Shown here piece by piece: positions 8,316 through 15,865 of a stretch of 64,000 nucleotides of DNA. The position numbers and the translations under genes are program-made. The notes below the pieces were generated by a model. It worked only from the letters and a program-made list of their open reading frames with translations, did no database searches and was not told where the DNA came from. The DNA comes from Candidatus Gastranaerophilales bacterium. GTDB taxonomy: Bacteria; Cyanobacteriota; Vampirovibrionia; Gastranaerophilales; Gastranaerophilaceae. The stretch covers positions 124,001 to 188,000 of the forward strand of contig CALVEM010000001.1 of the NCBI GenBank assembly GCA_944326605.1, in the 5' to 3' direction. How positions within the stretch are numbered: position 1 is the stretch's first letter; each line of letters begins with the position of its first letter.

Positions 8316-8915
8316 ATGGGTTGTTTAAAAAATATTTTGAGAGCAATAGTTATTACCCTTGCAGTAATCGGGTTTATGTCGCTGGGCGGCAAGGAGCTTA
8401 TCGCGGGGTTAATCCATAATTATATAAATCCGTCGAAAGATACCTTGCTTGAAAGAGCGCAAAAAGTCGGAGATTTTTCGCAGATAAATGACGAGTTTGA
8501 AATAGAAAAGGCCGCCGGCATAATGGGTTATAATGCTGTTGTTGCGGAGCATAAGGTATCTGGTCAGAAAATGTTCGTAGTTGAATCAGGTGATAAAGCT
8601 ATATTGACTGCAGAAGATATAAAATCTCCGGATGTCGAAGAAAGACTAAAAAAGACTATAAACAAGGTTAAATATCAGGCTTTATCTGTAGATGATTTGA
8701 AAATTACCAGGCATGGTACAATGAACTCTTACGGAAAAGAAGTTCCGTTTGTGAGATTTGAAGCAAAAGTTAAAAAACTTCCGATAGGTGATGTCGGCGG
8801 AATAGTATCTGTTGCACAGACAAAAGACGGTGAGCCGAGACTTTTGATTTCTGCAAATGAAAAAGACAAATATTCGCAGTTAATCTCAGATGAATTTTTT
8901 AGAAAAATAAAATAG
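8316..8915 (+). CDS. Membrane-anchored hypothetical protein
   Basis: The 199-residue protein starts at ATG 8316 behind AAGGA. An N-terminal hydrophobic segment (LRAIVITLAVIGFMSLGG) is followed by a mixed alpha/beta region with no cysteine after residue 3. Inferred topology is a single anchor with the bulk outside the cytoplasm, or an uncleaved signal. Near the C-terminus is GEPRLLISANEKDKYSQLISDEFF. I do not recognise a family. It is divergent from mutS with only 37 bases between the starts, so the promoters must overlap. Confidence 0.65.
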   Translation: MGCLKNILRAIVITLAVIGFMSLGGKELIAGLIHNYINPSKDTLLERAQKVGDFSQINDEFEIEKAAGIMGYNAVVAEHKVSGQKMFVVESGDKAILTAEDIKSPDVEERLKKTINKVKYQALSVDDLKITRHGTMNSYGKEVPFVRFEAKVKKLPIGDVGGIVSVAQTKDGEPRLLISANEKDKYSQLISDEFFRKIK

Positions 8916-9006
8916 ATCCTACGGATGTGCTGATAAATATATTTAATTTAAGATATATTGCTTTCTGGGAATAATATACAAGTTTCCACTAAATATGCGT
9001 AATACT

Positions 9007-9072
9007 GTCATGCTGAACTTGTTTCAGCATCTCAAAACTGCGAGACCCTGAAACAAGTTCAGCATGACAATT
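9007..9072. repeat. Two inverted copies of the CCTGAAC/GTTTCAGG repeat
   Basis: A copy reading TGCTGAACTTGTTTCAGCA is followed by its inverse CCTGAAACAAGTTCAGCATGACA, making a hairpin of about 65 bases. It lies in the 257-base gap between the 8316 gene and the tRNA, which otherwise shows no gene. Confidence 0.75.
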
Positions 9073-9172
9073 TTAGCCATTTTTAGTGGAATTTGCTATA
9101 TAAGTCCCCGCTTTCTGATATAGACAGATTAGATTTTTTGTGTTATTTTATGGATACTGAAAATTTAATCAT

Positions 9173-9253
9173 GTCGGAGTGGTGGAATGGTAGACACGTA
9201 CGTTTCAGGTGCGTATGGAGAAATCTGTGTGGGTTCAAGTCCCATCTCCGACA
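9173..9253 (+). tRNA. tRNA-Leu (anticodon CAG)
   Basis: The 7-bp acceptor stem GTCGGAG/CTCCGAC (9173-9179 with 9246-9252) is perfect and followed by discriminator A. The anticodon stem TACGT/GCGTA encloses loop TTCAGGT, with CAG at 9206-9208. The long variable arm (TGGAGAAATCTGTG) is the class II feature expected for Leu. The T-loop is TTCAAGT. CCA is not encoded. A rho-independent terminator follows directly. Confidence 0.93.
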
Positions 9254-9601
9254 TTAAAAAAGGGATAACTTATGTTATCCCTTTTTTAATCTTTGAAAGA
9301 TGAGGGCTTTAATCTGCAAATTGTGGGTTCAGCGGATTTTGAGCAGGTACGCCGTGGGCGTAAGCCCCCAGTGCCTATGTGAACAAGGTTTATGGAATGT
9401 AGAATTTTTAGAATAAAAATTCGAAATGTAATTCTAAGCCTTGTGAACGCCAATAATCCAAGAGCGGATTTTACTTAAGAGTGGAGTCGAGCAAAGCGAG
9501 CGAACTTGAGTAAGTGAGGGCAAAATTTACGGCAACGTAGTGTAGCAAATTACTTGTCCGAGAGACAGTAAAAATCCAATACAAGTCCCATCTCCGACAT
9601 T
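9236..9601. repeat. 20-bp direct repeat of the tRNA-Leu 3' end flanking about 326 bp without a gene
   Basis: The last 18 bases of the tRNA plus two following bases (9236-9255) recur exactly at 9582-9601. Such duplication of a tRNA 3' end is the usual footprint of site-specific integration. The enclosed DNA has no ORF of note. It contains a GAATTTTTA/TAAAAATTC hairpin near 9411-9422 and two occurrences of gcggatttt. The terminator lies inside the interval. Confidence 0.7.
9256..9287 (+). terminator. Terminator of tRNA-Leu
   Basis: A perfect 14-bp stem AAAAAAGGGATAAC/GTTATCCCTTTTTT with a TTAT loop ends in a T run. It starts three bases after the tRNA discriminator base. Confidence 0.9.
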
Positions 9602-9850
9602 TAATTTCACAAAATTAATTTTCCTTTATTTCCCCTATATTTATATAAAGTATTTTTCTCTTTAGAAATTGTCTAAAGTTACTACAAGTTTTTTATTTTG
9701 TTAAGGCGTAAATGCTTAAATTGATTAAAATATTACAAATTCGTAATATTCTTTTGTCTAATATTACTATGTATTTTTAAGTCATTTGTGCATTTTTGTA
9801 TACTGTAAACTCACAGCTTTAATTTTATAGCCAAAAGCCTAGTATTTCTG
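9602..9850. other. Intergenic region upstream of LuxR-type gene, with short inverted repeat
   Basis: No gene is visible. AATATTAC (9729-9736) and GTAATATT (9743-9750) form a perfect 8-bp inverted repeat with a six-base spacer, which could be an operator. A TATACT at 9799-9804 may be the -10 of the downstream gene. Confidence 0.4.
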
Positions 9851-10189
9851 ATGATATCTAACTTATATGATATTTATATGGTGGAAGTAGAGGGACAAAC
9901 AATATTTGTTCTTGATGATGCTGATAGTATTTTAACTATACGAGAAAAAGAATATTTATCCCTTGTTGCAATGGGATTTAAAAATCACGAAATAGCTAAA
10001 ATATTATTTGTAAGCAAAAGTACTGTAAAGAAAGAATTGGAGGCAATATTTAAGAAATTGTTTGCCACAAATCGTGCTAATGCCGTAGCAATAGCATTTG
10101 TACACCAAATTTTAAACACTTACATTTTAACAAATATTTTTGAACAATATAACCTTAAGGAGCATGAACACTTTAAAAGAACAACATAA
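9851..10189 (+). CDS. LuxR/GerE-type helix-turn-helix regulator
   Basis: This 112-residue protein carries a GerE-like DNA-binding domain: LTIREKEYLSLVAMGFKNHEIAKILFVSKSTVKKELEAIFKKL, with the scaffold Glu of REKE and the recognition helix SKSTVKKEL. The roughly 35 residues before it are too short for a receiver or autoinducer domain, so this is a stand-alone output module. No SD is obvious at ATG 9851; an internal ATG at about 9878 is an alternative. A gene-free region with an inverted repeat precedes it. The target is unknown. Confidence 0.8.
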   Translation: MISNLYDIYMVEVEGQTIFVLDDADSILTIREKEYLSLVAMGFKNHEIAKILFVSKSTVKKELEAIFKKLFATNRANAVAIAFVHQILNTYILTNIFEQYNLKEHEHFKRTT

Positions 10190-10208
10190 TACCGCGTTAA
10201 ATAAAGTA

Positions 10209-10237
10209 TTGAAAGTTTATGTCTAATATGATATAAT
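10209..10237 (+). promoter_or_regulatory. Consensus promoter abutting a start codon (leaderless mRNA)
   Basis: TTGAAA (10209-10214), a 17-base spacer, and an extended -10 TGATATAAT (TATAAT 10232-10237) end eight bases before ATG 10245. The transcription start should fall at or next to the A of the ATG. There is no SD. Confidence 0.6.
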
Positions 10238-10244
10238 ATTTTAT

Positions 10245-10490
10245 ATGAGTGATTATTATAAATTAATGAAGATAGTTGACAAGGAAGTCATTAGTATAAA
10301 AGAACTGCGTGAACTTACTAATGATGAACTTGTTGCTGAAGTAAAAGAAACAACTCCTGATGCTAAACATAAATTTATGATGAGATACGAAATCAGATTA
10401 ACTAATGGTGAAATTTATTTCTTGTTTGTTAAAAAACCATGGTATATGATACTTTCAGAGGTGTCAAACAAAAATAAAAAAAATTCTTAG
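10245..10490 (+). CDS. Small hypothetical protein
   Basis: This 81-residue protein has a predicted alpha/beta content: an N-terminal helix-rich part (KEVISIKELRELTNDELVAEVKE) and a strand pair (KFMMRYEIRLTNGEIYFLFVKKPWYMIL). I do not recognise a domain. It lies on the opposite strand to the PSP1 gene and overlaps its stop by four bases (10487-10490). A near-perfect promoter directly at the start codon supports expression as a leaderless message. Confidence 0.55.
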   Translation: MSDYYKLMKIVDKEVISIKELRELTNDELVAEVKETTPDAKHKFMMRYEIRLTNGEIYFLFVKKPWYMILSEVSNKNKKNS

Positions 10491-11410
10491 ACATTACCCG
10501 TAGAACTGTTTTTATCATCCTCTAACTGTTTAATATCAATATTTTCGTTTTCGTAGTCATAGCTGTTTATTACCGGTATGTCAATTTCGACATTCACATC
10601 AGCGTCAACCATTTCAATGTCGGTTTTTAAGAATTCTTTTACCTTGCCATCTTCCATTTTTACGGCTACTTTACCGCTTAAGAATTGCAGGTAGCAAACT
10701 TTGCCAAGTCCGTCAGGGGTCATAACTGCAGATCCTACAGGCGGCATTCCTTTAGCGGCATCAATGTAGTGAGAATATTCATAAGTAAGACAGCACAATA
10801 ATCTTCCGCAGGTGCCTGAAATTTTACCGGGAGCAATCGGCATTCCCTGATCTTTCGCAAGTTTTACATTAATTGTTGCAAATTTTCTCAAAAAACTTGA
10901 GCAGCAGAAAGGTCTTCCGCAAATTCCGGTACCTTCAACAATAGAGGTTTCATCACGTACACCGATGTGTCTAAGGTCAATTCTTACGCGGGTAAATACC
11001 TGTGTTAAATCTTTCAATAGAGCTCTGAAATCAACCCTTTCAGGTGCTGTGTAATAGAAAGTTATTTTTCTCCTGTCAAATGTAATTCTGCATTGAACAA
11101 GGTTCATATTTAGTTTGTGCTGTTCTACCAGTGCCTGACATTTGAAAAATGATGTTACTTCTTCTTTTTTTATATCATCAAGAGTTTGTAAATCTCTTTG
11201 AGAAAGCGTTCTTATAACCTGAAAAGGTTCCGGTTTGTTATTACTTTCTTCCCAGATTTTTGCGACTTTTGAGTTAACAACAAAAGCTTTTAGAGCTTCT
11301 TCACCTTTTTCTGTTCTGACAAGCACCATTTGACCGTCTTCAAGCTTAATTGTGTCAGGTACGGAAAGCGGGTAAAAAGTATTTTTCAAATATTTTACGG
11401 CAAATTTCAT
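10487..11410 (-). CDS. PSP1-domain protein, RicT/YaaT-like
   Basis: The 307 residues show the conserved central block TFYYTAPERVDFRALLKDL, then GICGRPFCCSSFL and GTCGRLLCCLTYEY. These paired cysteine clusters are characteristic of PSP1/YaaT. In Bacillus the homologue RicT works with RicA and RicF, in a complex with iron-sulfur clusters, to affect RNA processing; whether that holds here is unknown. The acidic C-terminal tail (residues 270 onward) is likely disordered. Its start overlaps the gpsA stop (position 11410), so it is the downstream gene of a gpsA-PSP1 unit. Confidence 0.85.
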   Translation of the reverse strand: MKFAVKYLKNTFYPLSVPDTIKLEDGQMVLVRTEKGEEALKAFVVNSKVAKIWEESNNKPEPFQVIRTLSQRDLQTLDDIKKEEVTSFFKCQALVEQHKLNMNLVQCRITFDRRKITFYYTAPERVDFRALLKDLTQVFTRVRIDLRHIGVRDETSIVEGTGICGRPFCCSSFLRKFATINVKLAKDQGMPIAPGKISGTCGRLLCCLTYEYSHYIDAAKGMPPVGSAVMTPDGLGKVCYLQFLSGKVAVKMEDGKVKEFLKTDIEMVDADVNVEIDIPVINSYDYENENIDIKQLEDDKNSSTGNV

Positions 11411-12411
11411 TATACGTATCTTTCTTCTTCTTTCAGTTTTCTGTTCATAAGTTTTTCTAATAGCGCCTGCGGGGTGATATCTGTGTAAACTGCTTCATAA
11501 ATTGCATTAGATACCGGAACTTCAATATTTAATTTTTTTGCAAGTTCGCAAATTGCTTTTGATGTCTTGACACCTTCCGCTACAGAGCCGAGTTCTTTTA
11601 AGATATCATCAATTTTCTTACCTTTCGCAAGCATTGAGCCTACGGTGTAGTTTCTTGACATCGGGCTTGAGCAGGTAGCTATTAAATCTCCCATTCCTGA
11701 AAGCCCGTAAAGAGTTGAAGGGTTTGCACCGAGATTAATACTTACTCTGACAATTTCTGCCATACCTCTGGTCAAAAGTGTTCCGGAACAATTGTCTCCA
11801 AGACCCATTGTGTGTGCAAATCCTGAGGCGATTGCTATAACGTTTTTCAATGAACCGCCGAGTTCTACGCCTATTACATCAGTATTTGTGTAAAGTCTGA
11901 ATTTGTTTGGAACATTCATGGCTTTTTGAACATATTCCGCTGTTTTTATATCTTCGCATGCAACGGTTGCGGCTGTGGGCAGTCCTGCTAAGACTTCTTT
12001 AGCAAGTGTCGGACCTGAAAGTATAGCAAGTTTTTGTTCGGGCAGAACATCTTTTATAACTTCGGACATTCTCATTAATGAAGGTAATTCAATGCCTTTT
12101 GAAGCATTAACTAAAATTTGTTCTGATTTTATACCGGCTTCTTTAAGGTGTTCGCACACATCACGTGTCCCGGATGTGGCAACAACCGAAAGAATAATAT
12201 CAGCATTAAAGATTGCATCTGAAAGGTTTGATGTAACTTCTACTTTTTTATCAAGTTGTACTTCAAGCGGTTTTGAACAATGTTTGTTCAATTTTAAATC
12301 TTCCGACAAATCTTGTTCTCTGCCCCAGACAGTTATTTTATCAAAGTTATTTGTTAACAGCCAGCAAAGTGTTAATCCCCAGCATCCGGCTCCCAGTATT
12401 GTTAATTTCAT
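11410..12411 (-). CDS. gpsA: NAD(P)-dependent glycerol-3-phosphate dehydrogenase
   Basis: This cytosolic enzyme reduces DHAP to sn-glycerol-3-phosphate for phospholipid synthesis. The dinucleotide motif GAGCWG begins at residue 7. ILSGPTLAKEV, then ELGGSLKNVIAIASG with the catalytic Lys, and LSGMGDLIATCSSPMSRNYTVG are family signatures. The length of 333 residues is normal. It sits between murQ (ten bases upstream) and the PSP1 gene (overlapping), consistent with one transcript. Confidence 0.95.
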   Translation of the reverse strand: MKLTILGAGCWGLTLCWLLTNNFDKITVWGREQDLSEDLKLNKHCSKPLEVQLDKKVEVTSNLSDAIFNADIILSVVATSGTRDVCEHLKEAGIKSEQILVNASKGIELPSLMRMSEVIKDVLPEQKLAILSGPTLAKEVLAGLPTAATVACEDIKTAEYVQKAMNVPNKFRLYTNTDVIGVELGGSLKNVIAIASGFAHTMGLGDNCSGTLLTRGMAEIVRVSINLGANPSTLYGLSGMGDLIATCSSPMSRNYTVGSMLAKGKKIDDILKELGSVAEGVKTSKAICELAKKLNIEVPVSNAIYEAVYTDITPQALLEKLMNRKLKEEERYV

Positions 12412-12420
12412 ATTTTCTCC

Positions 12421-13314
12421 TTATACTGCCTGTCCTATATTTAACAATTTACGAAGAACACCGCCATGTTTTCTCAGCTCGGTTCTTGCTTTATCAACGT
12501 CAATTTTCATCATTATTGAAACAATAGATGTTTTAATTTCCCAGCCTGATTTCAACAACGCTGCAAGTGCTTCGCTGTGTGTTACATTTGCGATTTGAGC
12601 AACAATTCTGATAGCTCTGTCTTTTAATTTTTCATTAACAGGCTGCAGATCAATCATAAAGTTTTCGTATGTTTTTCCGATTTTAATCATAGCACCTGTA
12701 GAAAGCATATTCAAAATCATTTTTTGTGCTGTTCCTGCTTTAAGTCTTGAAGAACCTGCAATAACTTCAGGACCTACTTCAGGACAGATAACAAGACCTG
12801 CTTCTTCTGCTATTCTGCCTTTGGGATTGCAGGTAATACCGATTGTTTTGCAGTTGATTTCTTCTGCGCGTTTTAGAACCCCGAGTAAATATTTAGGGTT
12901 TCCGCTGGCAGAAATTACAACGGCAACATCTTTATCGGTAAGAATTTTTGCATCTTCATAACCAAAATCGGCATTGTCTTCTGCTCCTTCTATGGAGTGT
13001 CTGATAGCCTTGTCTCCGCCGCAGATAAACCCCTGAACCATATCATGAGAAACACTGAAAGTGGGAGGACATTCTGACGCGTCTAAAATTCCTAATCTGC
13101 CTGATGTTCCTGCTCCAAAATAAATTAACCTGCCGCCTTTTAAAAACTGTTTTGCGATTAAATCAATTGCTGAGGCAATATTTTCGCTTTCTTCTTCAAC
13201 AGCAAGTGCAACAAGCTTATCTTCTTCATTCATCTTTTTTACGATTTCAATGGTCGGTAGAATATCAATATTTTTGGTATTCTCATTTCTGTATTCAGTA
13301 ATAATGTCACTCAT
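12421..13314 (-). CDS. murQ: N-acetylmuramic acid 6-phosphate etherase
   Basis: MurQ cleaves the lactyl ether of MurNAc-6-phosphate to GlcNAc-6-phosphate and lactate during peptidoglycan recycling. The SIS-domain signature is GAGTSGRLGILDASECPPTF, followed by AEDNADFGY with the catalytic Glu region and SRLKAGTAQKMILNMLSTG. The length of 297 residues is typical. It precedes gpsA on the same strand. No MurNAc transporter or kinase (such as MurP or AnmK) is in the window. Confidence 0.94.
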   Translation of the reverse strand: MSDIITEYRNENTKNIDILPTIEIVKKMNEEDKLVALAVEEESENIASAIDLIAKQFLKGGRLIYFGAGTSGRLGILDASECPPTFSVSHDMVQGFICGGDKAIRHSIEGAEDNADFGYEDAKILTDKDVAVVISASGNPKYLLGVLKRAEEINCKTIGITCNPKGRIAEEAGLVICPEVGPEVIAGSSRLKAGTAQKMILNMLSTGAMIKIGKTYENFMIDLQPVNEKLKDRAIRIVAQIANVTHSEALAALLKSGWEIKTSIVSIMMKIDVDKARTELRKHGGVLRKLLNIGQAV

Positions 13315-13345
13315 GTTTTACCCCTTTATAAATATAATATAAACA

Positions 13346-13807
13346 CTAAACCAATTTCAGAAGATTAGCCATTTCAATAGCGGATTTAGCGGCATCTGAA
13401 CCTTTGTTGCCTGCCTTTGTACCTGCTCTTTCAATGGCTTGTTCTATATTATCAGTTGTTAAAACTCCGAATATAACAGGAACACCTGTTTGAAGGCTTA
13501 CCTGTGCTATCCCTTTGGAAACTTCAGCGCTCACATAATCAAAATGTGCCGTAGCACCTCGAATTACTGCTCCAAGTGTGATAATTGCATTATACTTTCC
13601 TGTTTGCGCAAATTTTTGTGCCGTAATCGGAATTTCAAAGGCTCCAGGGACTTTTACAATATCAATATTGTCATCCGTAACTCCATGGCGTTTGAGTTCG
13701 TCTAACGCACCTGACAATAATTTAGAACCGATAAAATCATTAAATCTTGATAATATTATACAAAATTTTTCATTACCTGCAACTAACTGACCTTCATAAG
13801 TTTTCAT
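13346..13807 (-). CDS. ribH: 6,7-dimethyl-8-ribityllumazine synthase
   Basis: RibH makes the direct riboflavin precursor and assembles into large capsid-like oligomers. The 153 residues contain [40 protein letters not shown] (with the catalytic His of AHFDYV) and [19 protein letters not shown] 13807 has GGAGA upstream; a start eight codons earlier is less likely. No other riboflavin genes or FMN riboswitch are adjacent. It lies 31 bases from murQ. Confidence 0.95.
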   Translation of the reverse strand: MKTYEGQLVAGNEKFCIILSRFNDFIGSKLLSGALDELKRHGVTDDNIDIVKVPGAFEIPITAQKFAQTGKYNAIITLGAVIRGATAHFDYVSAEVSKGIAQVSLQTGVPVIFGVLTTDNIEQAIERAGTKAGNKGSDAAKSAIEMANLLKLV

Positions 13808-13851
13808 TTTTTTTTCTCCATTTAGATACATTAATTTTAACGCATTTGTAT

Positions 13852-14559
13852 CTATTTTACAATAAGTGGAGTAAAAATCTTATAAAAAATATATATTGAG
13901 GCTATTACAAGAAGCCCGCCGCTGATTTTTAAAAGCCAGTCTGAAAATTTGTAAAATCCTTTCCAGTTTTTCAAATGCGAAGTTAAAAATCCTGCGAGGA
14001 TAAGTATTAACCCCTGACCAAGCGAGAATAAGAATAACATTAATATTGCATGTGCAATACTTGCTGAAAGCGAAGCAAATGCCATAATTCCTGCTAATAT
14101 GGGGGTAGAACACGGAGTTCCGGCAAGAGCAAATACACCGCCCAGAATTACAGGATAAAGATAAGTATTTGTACCGTCATTTTTTGGCATTTCTTTTATT
14201 ACAACAGGAAGTTCAAAGTCAAGCACACCTATAAGTTTTAACCCCATAACCATAATTATTCCGGCCAGGAATATTCCGAAATACCCGCCTGCAAATGATA
14301 TAAAAACTTTCCCTGTAATTGCACAGATTATACCTATTATAGAGAATACAATTGCTGTTCCGAATACAAAAAACAGCATTTGAACAAATGTTTTTACCGG
14401 TTTTTCGTCGGAATATCCGCCGACATATCCTACGATAATCGGAAGCATTGCAAGGGAACAAGGTGAAATTGATGCTACAAGCCCGCCAAAGAATGATAGT
14501 GCAAAAAGTACAGGTAAACTTCCGTGCTGGGTGAAAAGATTAATATATTGTTCCATCAT
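13852..14559 (-). CDS. ccdA: CcdA/DsbD-type membrane thiol-disulfide transporter
   Basis: The 235-residue protein has six or seven hydrophobic helices. Cysteines lie in [13 protein letters not shown] near the N-terminus and [12 protein letters not shown] in the middle, both Pro-Cys contexts typical of the DsbD beta domain/CcdA. This family moves reducing equivalents from cytoplasmic thioredoxin across the inner membrane. The start (MMEQY) overlaps the end of the gene for a membrane-anchored thioredoxin-like protein, its likely redox partner. Whether it serves cytochrome c maturation or general reduction is open. Confidence 0.88.
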   Translation of the reverse strand: MMEQYINLFTQHGSLPVLFALSFFGGLVASISPCSLAMLPIIVGYVGGYSDEKPVKTFVQMLFFVFGTAIVFSIIGIICAITGKVFISFAGGYFGIFLAGIIMVMGLKLIGVLDFELPVVIKEMPKNDGTNTYLYPVILGGVFALAGTPCSTPILAGIMAFASLSASIAHAILMLFLFSLGQGLILILAGFLTSHLKNWKGFYKFSDWLLKISGGLLVIASIYIFYKIFTPLIVK

Positions 14560-14942
14560 TTAAGTCCTTTTAAACAATTATCCATTTCTTCTTTTGAAAC
14601 AGCACCTTCAAATCTTTTAACTTGTTGACCTGCTGAGTTTAAAAGAATAATTGTCGGCACAAGAGTTACATTGTATTTTTTTATCTGATCATCGTTAAAA
14701 GAGTTTTTGTCCTGCACCTGAATTTCTGTCAGAATAATTTTACCTTCGTATTTCGGGAATATTTCTTTAAAAATTTTATTCATAGTTTGGCAATCTAAAC
14801 ACATTGCTGATGTAAATTTGATAACCTGCGGTTTACCTGTTTGTGCAGTCTGAGCCGTAGATTTATTAGATGCTGTAAGAAGCATATATGCAAATAGCGG
14901 TATTGCAAATATCAGGGTAATAATAATAGCATTTTTTTTCAT
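14556..14942 (-). CDS. Membrane-anchored thioredoxin-like protein
   Basis: This 128-residue protein begins with an N-terminal signal or anchor (KKNAIIITLIFAIPLFAYML). A thioredoxin fold follows, with the active site CLDC in SAMCLDCQTMN and the cis-Pro strand VTLVPTIILL. ATG 14942 is preceded by AAAGGAG at good spacing, so the in-frame extension to 15002 is rejected. The extracytoplasmic location and overlap with ccdA suggest that the pair forms a reductive relay. Confidence 0.86.
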   Translation of the reverse strand: MKKNAIIITLIFAIPLFAYMLLTASNKSTAQTAQTGKPQVIKFTSAMCLDCQTMNKIFKEIFPKYEGKIILTEIQVQDKNSFNDDQIKKYNVTLVPTIILLNSAGQQVKRFEGAVSKEEMDNCLKGLK

Positions 14943-15120
14943 GGAAAAACTCCTTTCTATTTTAATTTTAGCATAAACCAAAAAGGAAATTTTCAAAACC
15001 ACAGTCGGGTAGTTTTATAGAACTACATAAATTATGTTATTGGAATATTTTCCTCTCTTGTGAGAGGGATAAATGGAGAGGATTTTGTTAAGCGGGAACT
15101 ATGCGTCCCCGCACCCCGCA

Positions 15121-15165
15121 CTTAATTTCTTTCTTTTTGAGCGACGCAAAAAGAAAGAAATTAAG
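15121..15165. repeat. Perfect 19-bp inverted repeat hairpin
   Basis: CTTAATTTCTTTCTTTTTG (15121-15139) is repeated exactly in inverse at 15147-15165 around a seven-base loop. It is not followed by a T run in either direction, so a transcription terminator is unlikely; it looks like a repeat-family member. Confidence 0.8.
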
Positions 15166-15324
15166 CAAAGAAAGAAAAACGCGCGATTGCTTAATTACTG
15201 CTAAACTCAACCTGAAACGAGTGAACTCGCTATATATTTGTCATCCTGAACTCGTTTCAGGATCTAATTTTGCCGCTCAGACAGCACTCGTTTTGTTATT
15301 GTTTCGTTAAGCAGTAATTATTAA

Positions 15325-15364
15325 AGCCCCTCTCTCTAACTTTCTCCCCAATGGGGAGAGAGGA
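15325..15364. repeat. Solo copy of the 40-bp DUF559-cassette end
   Basis: This 40-bp segment differs by about three bases from the perfect terminal inverted repeats at 40561-40600 and 40989-41028. No DUF559 gene lies beside it, so it may be a non-autonomous or relic copy. Confidence 0.75.
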
Positions 15365-15450
15365 CAATTTATTCGTGCGCTTTGCGCACCGTAATGACTT
15401 ATTCTCTTATTCACCTATTTACTTATTCACTTCTAATAACATACTTTATG

Positions 15451-15612
15451 TTAATCTTCAGGAATATAGAAATCAGCTTTAGATAAAAGCTCTCTTGTGT
15501 GTTCATAACAGCAGGATTTATGACAAATCCTCTGGTATTCCCTTACAATATTTAAAATGTCATCCACAGACATTTTTATAATCCGTCTTTCACCTTCTAT
15601 AACTCTTGCCAT
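15451..15612 (-). CDS. Small conserved-looking hypothetical protein
   Basis: The 53-residue protein starts at ATG 15612 with an excellent GGAGG SD (CTGGAGGTAATA). It has a helix-rich centre (SVDDILNIVREYQRICHKSCC) and three cysteines spaced C-x3-CC. No family is recognised. The SD and amino-acid composition argue for a real gene. The in-frame extension to 15648 lacks an SD. Confidence 0.6.
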   Translation of the reverse strand: MARVIEGERRIIKMSVDDILNIVREYQRICHKSCCYEHTRELLSKADFYIPED

Positions 15613-15815
15613 TATTACCTCCAGATTTTTATATCGGTTATTCCACAAAAAAACTTTTGTAAAATAGAATAGAAGGTTTAGAAATAACTGTTGAAATCAG
15701 ATTGAAATCTTGAAATATTTTATAAAATATAATGTGTCTCAAATTCAACCGGAGTTGCAGGGTGTTTTGCTAAAATTTTAAATGACAATTGGGAAATGAC
15801 TTATTAAAAATAAAA

Positions 15816-15848
15816 AAAAACGAGTACCAATTATTGATACTCGTTTTT
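15816..15848 (-). terminator. Terminator after rpoC2
   Basis: Read on the minus strand, ACGAGTA and TACTCGT pair around an 11-base loop and are followed by a run of nine T. It lies 18 bases past the rpoC2 stop and so ends the rpoB-rpoC1-rpoC2 transcript. Confidence 0.88.
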
Positions 15849-15865
15849 CTCTTTAAAAGAATAAT

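Larger units (their letters stand above)
15003..15450. other. Gene-free 448-bp stretch packed with dispersed repeats
   Basis: I see no supported gene. In order the stretch holds a TCTCTTGTGAGA palindrome, the 19-bp hairpin at 15121-15165 and a CCTGAACTCGTTTCAGG copy (15239-15264). TAATTACTGC and GCAGTAATTA flank that copy. Then come a solo copy of the DUF559-element end (15325-15364) and a GTGCGC...GCGCACCGTAATGAC unit followed by ttattcac repeats. An apparent 69-codon frame here is only repeat sequence. Confidence 0.7.

Noticed and set aside
8279-8392. 38-residue N-terminal extension of MutS
   Set aside because: It would overlap the divergent gene at 8316, and the extra residues are not part of MutS. 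ATG 8278 gives the normal N-terminus.
9582-9601. Second tRNA-Leu gene
   Set aside because: Only the 3' T-arm/acceptor segment is present. The upstream sequence cannot form D and anticodon arms, so it is a duplicated fragment.
15121-15165. Rho-independent terminator
   Set aside because: The hairpin is perfect but has no T run after it in either direction and is not downstream of a gene end.
15101-15310. 69-codon frame containing HPELVSGS
   Set aside because: It is a translation of the dispersed hairpin at 15121-15165 and the CCTGAACTCGTTTCAGG palindrome, with no SD. Such peptides are a known artefact of these repeats.
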